DNA from: Gammaproteobacteria bacterium
GTDB taxonomy: Bacteria > Pseudomonadota > Gammaproteobacteria > Pseudomonadales > Azotimanducaceae
DNA length: 35,108 nt
NCBI GenBank assembly: GCA_007694905.1
Contig: REEU01000111.1
Coordinates: 1-35,108 of the forward strand
Direction of reading: 5' to 3'
Shown here: positions 33,101 to 35,108 of the stretch, in pieces
Numbering within the stretch: position 1 is the first letter of the stretch
Layout: every line of letters starts with the position of its first letter
Translations under genes and position numbers: made by a program
The notes under the pieces: model-generated
Databases searched by the model: none
Told to the model about the DNA's origin: nothing
What the model saw: the letters and a program-made list of their open reading frames with translations, nothing else

Positions 33101-33671
33101 GGTCGATGCGAAAGGGCAGGGGGCTGCCCATGGGATACAGGTCCATGAGCGCCCCCCGGACCGCGAACTCGCCATGTTCGAGGACAGTCTCCACCCGGCG
33201 GTAGCCGGCGGCTTCCAGCACCCGGCGCCGGGTGTCGAGATCGAAGCGGTCGCCCACGTCCAGGACCAGCGAGCGTCCCGCAAGCCACTCCACCGGGGGA
33301 ATGCGATGCATCAGAGTCGTGATCGGTGCCACCAGTACGCCGCGCTGCAGTCCCGGCAGGCGCTGCAGCGTCTCCAGGCGCTGTGAGACGATGTCCTGGT
33401 GGGGAGAAAAGCTGTCATAGGCCAGCGTCTCCCAGTCCGGGAACTGCAGGACCTCAGGGTCCGACTCCCGGTCCAGGAAAAAACGCACCTCCGCTTCCAG
33501 GCGGGACGCCTCGCGCGTGTCCCGCGCCACGACGAGCAGCAGGCTGTCGTGGCTGCGCGCCGCGGCAGCGAGGGCCATGGCATCGGCGCCGGGACCGAGG
33601 CCGGTCCAGCGGATGCGGTCGGAAACGGTGTGCGGCAGCGGTGGGTGGAGCAGACTGGCGGTGTTGGACAT
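30138..33671 (-). CDS. mfd: Transcription-repair coupling factor
   Basis: A 1177-aa multidomain translocase that removes RNA polymerase stalled at DNA damage and recruits UvrA. The N-terminal UvrB-like region (about 20-350) includes FPDWETLAYDSFSPHQD. The RNA polymerase interaction domain follows (about 480-545, VVHLEHGVGRYLGL). The SF2 helicase motor has Walker A GDVGFGKTE near 645-653, DEEHRFG near 748-754, TATPIPRTLNMA and QLRGRVGRS. The C-terminal regulatory domain completes the chain. Length is near E. coli Mfd (1148 aa). The ATG at 33671 has a modest GTAGG upstream. It is followed by csiV with an 8-base overlap. Confidence 0.97.
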   Translation of the reverse strand: MSNTASLLHPPLPHTVSDRIRWTGLGPGADAMALAAAARSHDSLLLVVARDTREASRLEAEVRFFLDRESDPEVLQFPDWETLAYDSFSPHQDIVSQRLETLQRLPGLQRGVLVAPITTLMHRIPPVEWLAGRSLVLDVGDRFDLDTRRRVLEAAGYRRVETVLEHGEFAVRGALMDLYPMGSPLPFRIDLFDDEIETLRTFDPETQRTLDQVPSIRLLPAREFPLDAAAIRGFRDRWHQSFAGDPHACPVYQDICRATPSPGIEYYLPLFFEQLSALTDYLPEASAAVFCGDPAATARSFRDEVLERYENLRYDRERPLLPPAELFLEVDELFAALGRFGQVRLRATDSEGDGKASEFRFDLTALPGLELDARSDHPAARLQRFLDTGDGDQDRAPPERVLFSAESPGRREVLTETLQRAGIQPQAVEDFSSFLEGNETVGLCVGPLESGFGFHAEDGAALALIPETVLLGEHVRQQRRRQRAAEAPEAVIRNLSELRLSAPVVHLEHGVGRYLGLETMDVSGQHAEFLTLEYANGARLYVPVASLHLISRYTGADPEQAPLHRLGSDQWEKAKRKAAEKVRDVAVELLDIHARRASRTGFGFAAPDDEYARFAAQFPFEETPDQETAVAAVIADMTGSEPMDRLVCGDVGFGKTEVAMRAAFVAVQSGKQVAVLVPTTLLAQQHFETFSDRFADWPVRIEVLSRFRSAKEMSAVAERLAEGKVDVVIGTHKLLGREFRYKDLGLVIIDEEHRFGVRQKEQLKALRAEVDLLTLTATPIPRTLNMAMHELRELSIIATPPPKRLSIRTFVRRRSDGLVKEAILRELLRGGQVFYVHNEVRTIERTAAEIEALIPEARVAIGHGQMRERELEQVMSDFYHRRSNILVCTTIIETGIDIPNANTIIIDRADRFGLAQMHQLRGRVGRSHRQAYAYLLTPHPKAMTDDAKKRLEAIEAAGELGIGFSLATHDLEIRGAGELLGEDQSGQMQAIGFSLYMDMLERAVRAIRAGKEPSLTAPLGEGIEVDMHLPALIPEDYLPDVHTRLVHYKRIANAADADALENLQAEMVDRFGHLPPQLVNLFRVTEIKLLAQRLGITRLDLGGSGGRVEFGQDTTVDPMRVIELVQATPDRYRFEGGNRLRITAAMTEADARIRAVRALLEQLGGAAAPPLKEAAHG

Positions 33672-33718
33672 GAACCTACTTCATCGGAGAGCGGGGGCCG
33701 GCTGGCGCGAGGCCGCAT

Positions 33719-33724
33719 ATTGTA
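33719..33724 (-). promoter_or_regulatory. Possible mfd -10 element
   Basis: TACAAT on the minus strand, 47 bases before the mfd start, is a good -10 match. A TTGACC lies upstream but only 11 bases away, so no proper -35 is seen. Low support. Confidence 0.25.
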
Positions 33725-33758
33725 CCCGTGCGTCCGGTCAAAGGCAGGTGCCGTGCTC

Positions 33759-34898
33759 ATGATGACGTTGCGCTGGCTGCTCATCCTCACCCTCGGTTTC
33801 GCTGCGGGCTGGTGGCTGCGCGGCTGGCTGCCCGAGGGGTTGGACAAAGAGCAGAGAGCCACGCCGCATCCGGTGGCCTCTGCACCGGCCCAGCTGCCCG
33901 CCGAACCCGGACTGCGGGAACAGTTCGAGCAGCTGCTCGCGGCCCAGGAGTGGGATGCGGCCGTGGCGCTCTACGTCCGCGCCGAGGCCGGCGGGACCGA
34001 CCCGGAGCAGGCCGCCGCACTCCGCGATCGCATTCTGGCGGCGGGGCGCGTGGTGTCCGGGCGGCGGGATCTGGAGGCCGCACTGGCCCTGCTCGAGCGG
34101 TACACGTTTCTGCATCATCGGGACGTCGAAGCCCACTACCGGCTCGCAGAGGCGGCGGAGCGACTGGGGCGGCCGCAGCTGGCCCTGTCCGCACTGCTCG
34201 ATGCCCTGGATGTTGAACTGACCGGGCCGGACCCGGAACCGGCCCGGACACGGGTCGCTGAACTCGTGGATGCGCTGGTGGCCGGGCGTCTCGCCATCGA
34301 TGACCGCAGTGGTGCCATGCGCCTGTATCAGCAGGTTCTTGATCGCGATCCCCTGAATCATCGCTATCGGTTTCTGCTTGCGAAACGGCTCGAGGCAGCC
34401 GGCGAGTACCGGGCGGCGCAACGCACCCTGGACGAGATTCCCGCCGACGGCCACGATCCCGTGAGTGTGGCTGACCTGCAGCGGCGCATCGCGGAGTCGA
34501 GCGCGTTGGCGACCCGTTTTGCAGACGGTCTGCCGCTGACCCGCTTTGGTGAGCATTTCCTGGTGGACGCCGTCCTGGACGACGGCCGTCCGTTACGGCT
34601 GCTGCTGGATACCGGGGCGACCCGTTCGGTGCTCAAGCCGCAGGTGGTGGCGCGCGCGCCCGGCGCAGAGCGGCTGCCGCAGCGGGTGCGCATCGGCACG
34701 GCCAATGGGGTGGTCAGCGCCAGCCGCTACCGGCTGCCCGGACTCACGCTCGGTCCGTTCCGCATCGATGCGCCTGTGCTGGTGGTGCTGGATCTGGAAG
34801 GGCTGTCGGGCGTGGATGGCCTGCTGGGGCTGGACCTGCTTGGACGCTTCGACTACCGGATCGACCCCGGTTCCGGGCGCCTGCTGCTGGCGCGCTGA
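33759..34898 (+). CDS. Membrane-anchored TPR protein with retropepsin-like aspartic protease domain
   Basis: A 379-aa protein. An N-terminal hydrophobic helix (about 5-22, LLILTLGFAAGWWLRGW) anchors it. A helical TPR-like region follows (about 45-245, with pairs such as LEAALALLERY and AEAAERLGRPQLALSALLDAL). The C-terminal third is a retropepsin-like domain, with catalytic Asp284 in LLLDTGATRSVL and GLLGLDLLGRFDYRID near the end. Single-DTGA proteases of this kind act as homodimers. The domain is probably periplasmic. I chose ATG 33759; GTG 33753 and ATG 33762 are close alternatives. The open frame runs upstream to 33399, antisense to mfd, without support. It is divergent from mfd. Confidence 0.82.
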   Translation: MMTLRWLLILTLGFAAGWWLRGWLPEGLDKEQRATPHPVASAPAQLPAEPGLREQFEQLLAAQEWDAAVALYVRAEAGGTDPEQAAALRDRILAAGRVVSGRRDLEAALALLERYTFLHHRDVEAHYRLAEAAERLGRPQLALSALLDALDVELTGPDPEPARTRVAELVDALVAGRLAIDDRSGAMRLYQQVLDRDPLNHRYRFLLAKRLEAAGEYRAAQRTLDEIPADGHDPVSVADLQRRIAESSALATRFADGLPLTRFGEHFLVDAVLDDGRPLRLLLDTGATRSVLKPQVVARAPGAERLPQRVRIGTANGVVSASRYRLPGLTLGPFRIDAPVLVVLDLEGLSGVDGLLGLDLLGRFDYRIDPGSGRLLLAR

Positions 34899-34954
34899 TC
34901 ACTCCCCAGGGCCGAAAGGCGATGTTTCCGCCATGCTCTGTTCCGGGCCGCATG

Positions 34955-35108
34955 CGGGCCGAGCGCACGCGCTCGGGCCTACAGAGCCACGCTCGCCGCC
35001 TTGTTGTAGGCGAGCGCGTGTACGCGCCGCCCGGGCCGAGCGCACGCGCTCGGGCCTACAGAACCACGCTCGCCGCCTTGTTGTAGGCGAGCGCGTGTAC
35101 GCGCCGCC
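34955..35108. repeat. Tandem 77-bp GTAG-type REPIN-like array reaching the window edge
   Basis: There are two head-to-tail units of 77 bp (34955-35031 and 35032-35108) that differ at one base (cagagcc versus cagaacc). Each unit holds two inward-facing hairpins: one around cgagcgc-ac-gcgctcg, read from tgtaggccc on the minus strand, and one around cgcg-tgta-cgcg, read from tgtaggcga on the plus strand. Both therefore start with TGTAGG, a GTAG head. The second unit ends exactly at the window end, so the array may continue. It lies 56 bases after the TPR-protease gene. Confidence 0.85.

Noticed and set aside
34955-35108. CRISPR array
   Set aside because: The units abut directly with no unique spacers, are 77 bp long and internally palindromic, and no cas gene is present.

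Overview
The window reads as a stable, house-keeping stretch of a high-GC gammaproteobacterial chromosome. Rmf, CsiV, a lipid-associated class 2 PyrD, fused RlmKL, LexA and an S-methyl-5'-thioinosine phosphorylase together point to Gammaproteobacteria. The order of recognisable genes follows a segment of the Pseudomonas aeruginosa chromosome as I remember it (bat operon, rlmKL/rmf/pyrD, slt, usp, topA, lexA, MTI phosphorylase, csiV, mfd), but shortened. Pseudomonas itself is unlikely because many intervening genes are missing. I cannot name a genus. I see no prophage, insertion sequence, CRISPR array, tRNA or rRNA.

Layout. 169-5455 (minus) is a five-gene moxR/Bat operon: MoxR ATPase, DUF58, DUF4381, VWA protein BatA and a fused VWA-TPR BatB/BatC protein, joined by overlaps or a 4-base gap. 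5632-7144 (plus) holds an unknown 132-aa protein and a stand-alone D-Ala-D-Ala ligase. 7354-11081 holds rlmKL (minus), rmf (plus) and pyrD (minus, TTG start). 11428-15067 (minus) is a three-gene run of a C39-like cysteine peptidase, a GNAT acetyltransferase and an S9 prolyl-oligopeptidase-type peptidase. A small thioredoxin-fold CxxC protein diverges from it. 15540-19408 (minus) carries usp, slt, a DUF1499 lipoprotein and tatD.

19519-23339 (plus) has an unknown membrane-anchored protein, topA and a small conserved protein. lexA (minus) abuts the latter and has a LexA box lying over its own -10 element. 24131-26228 (plus) is a two-gene envelope unit: a LolA-fold periplasmic protein and an outer-membrane beta-barrel. 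26337-28790 (plus) has an MscS channel, a hypoxanthine phosphoribosyltransferase and MTI phosphorylase; the last two form a purine salvage pair. 29069-33671 (minus) is mfd followed by csiV, and 33759-34898 (plus) is a TPR protein with a C-terminal retropepsin-like protease domain.

The most striking non-coding feature is a set of dispersed inverted repeats with GTGG or GTAG heads, placed at gene 3' ends and convergent junctions. There are four members of a ~110-140 bp family in both orientations, one 95-bp relative, two degenerate or single units, and a 77-bp tandem array of a GTAG type that runs to the window edge. They have the architecture of REP/REPIN elements moved by RAYT (TnpA-REP) transposases, though no RAYT gene is in the window. 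I found no convincing new enzymatic system. The best candidates for further attention are these repeats, the LolA-like/beta-barrel pair without its usual RND exporter, the TPR-retropepsin, and the cytoplasmic C39-like peptidase operon.
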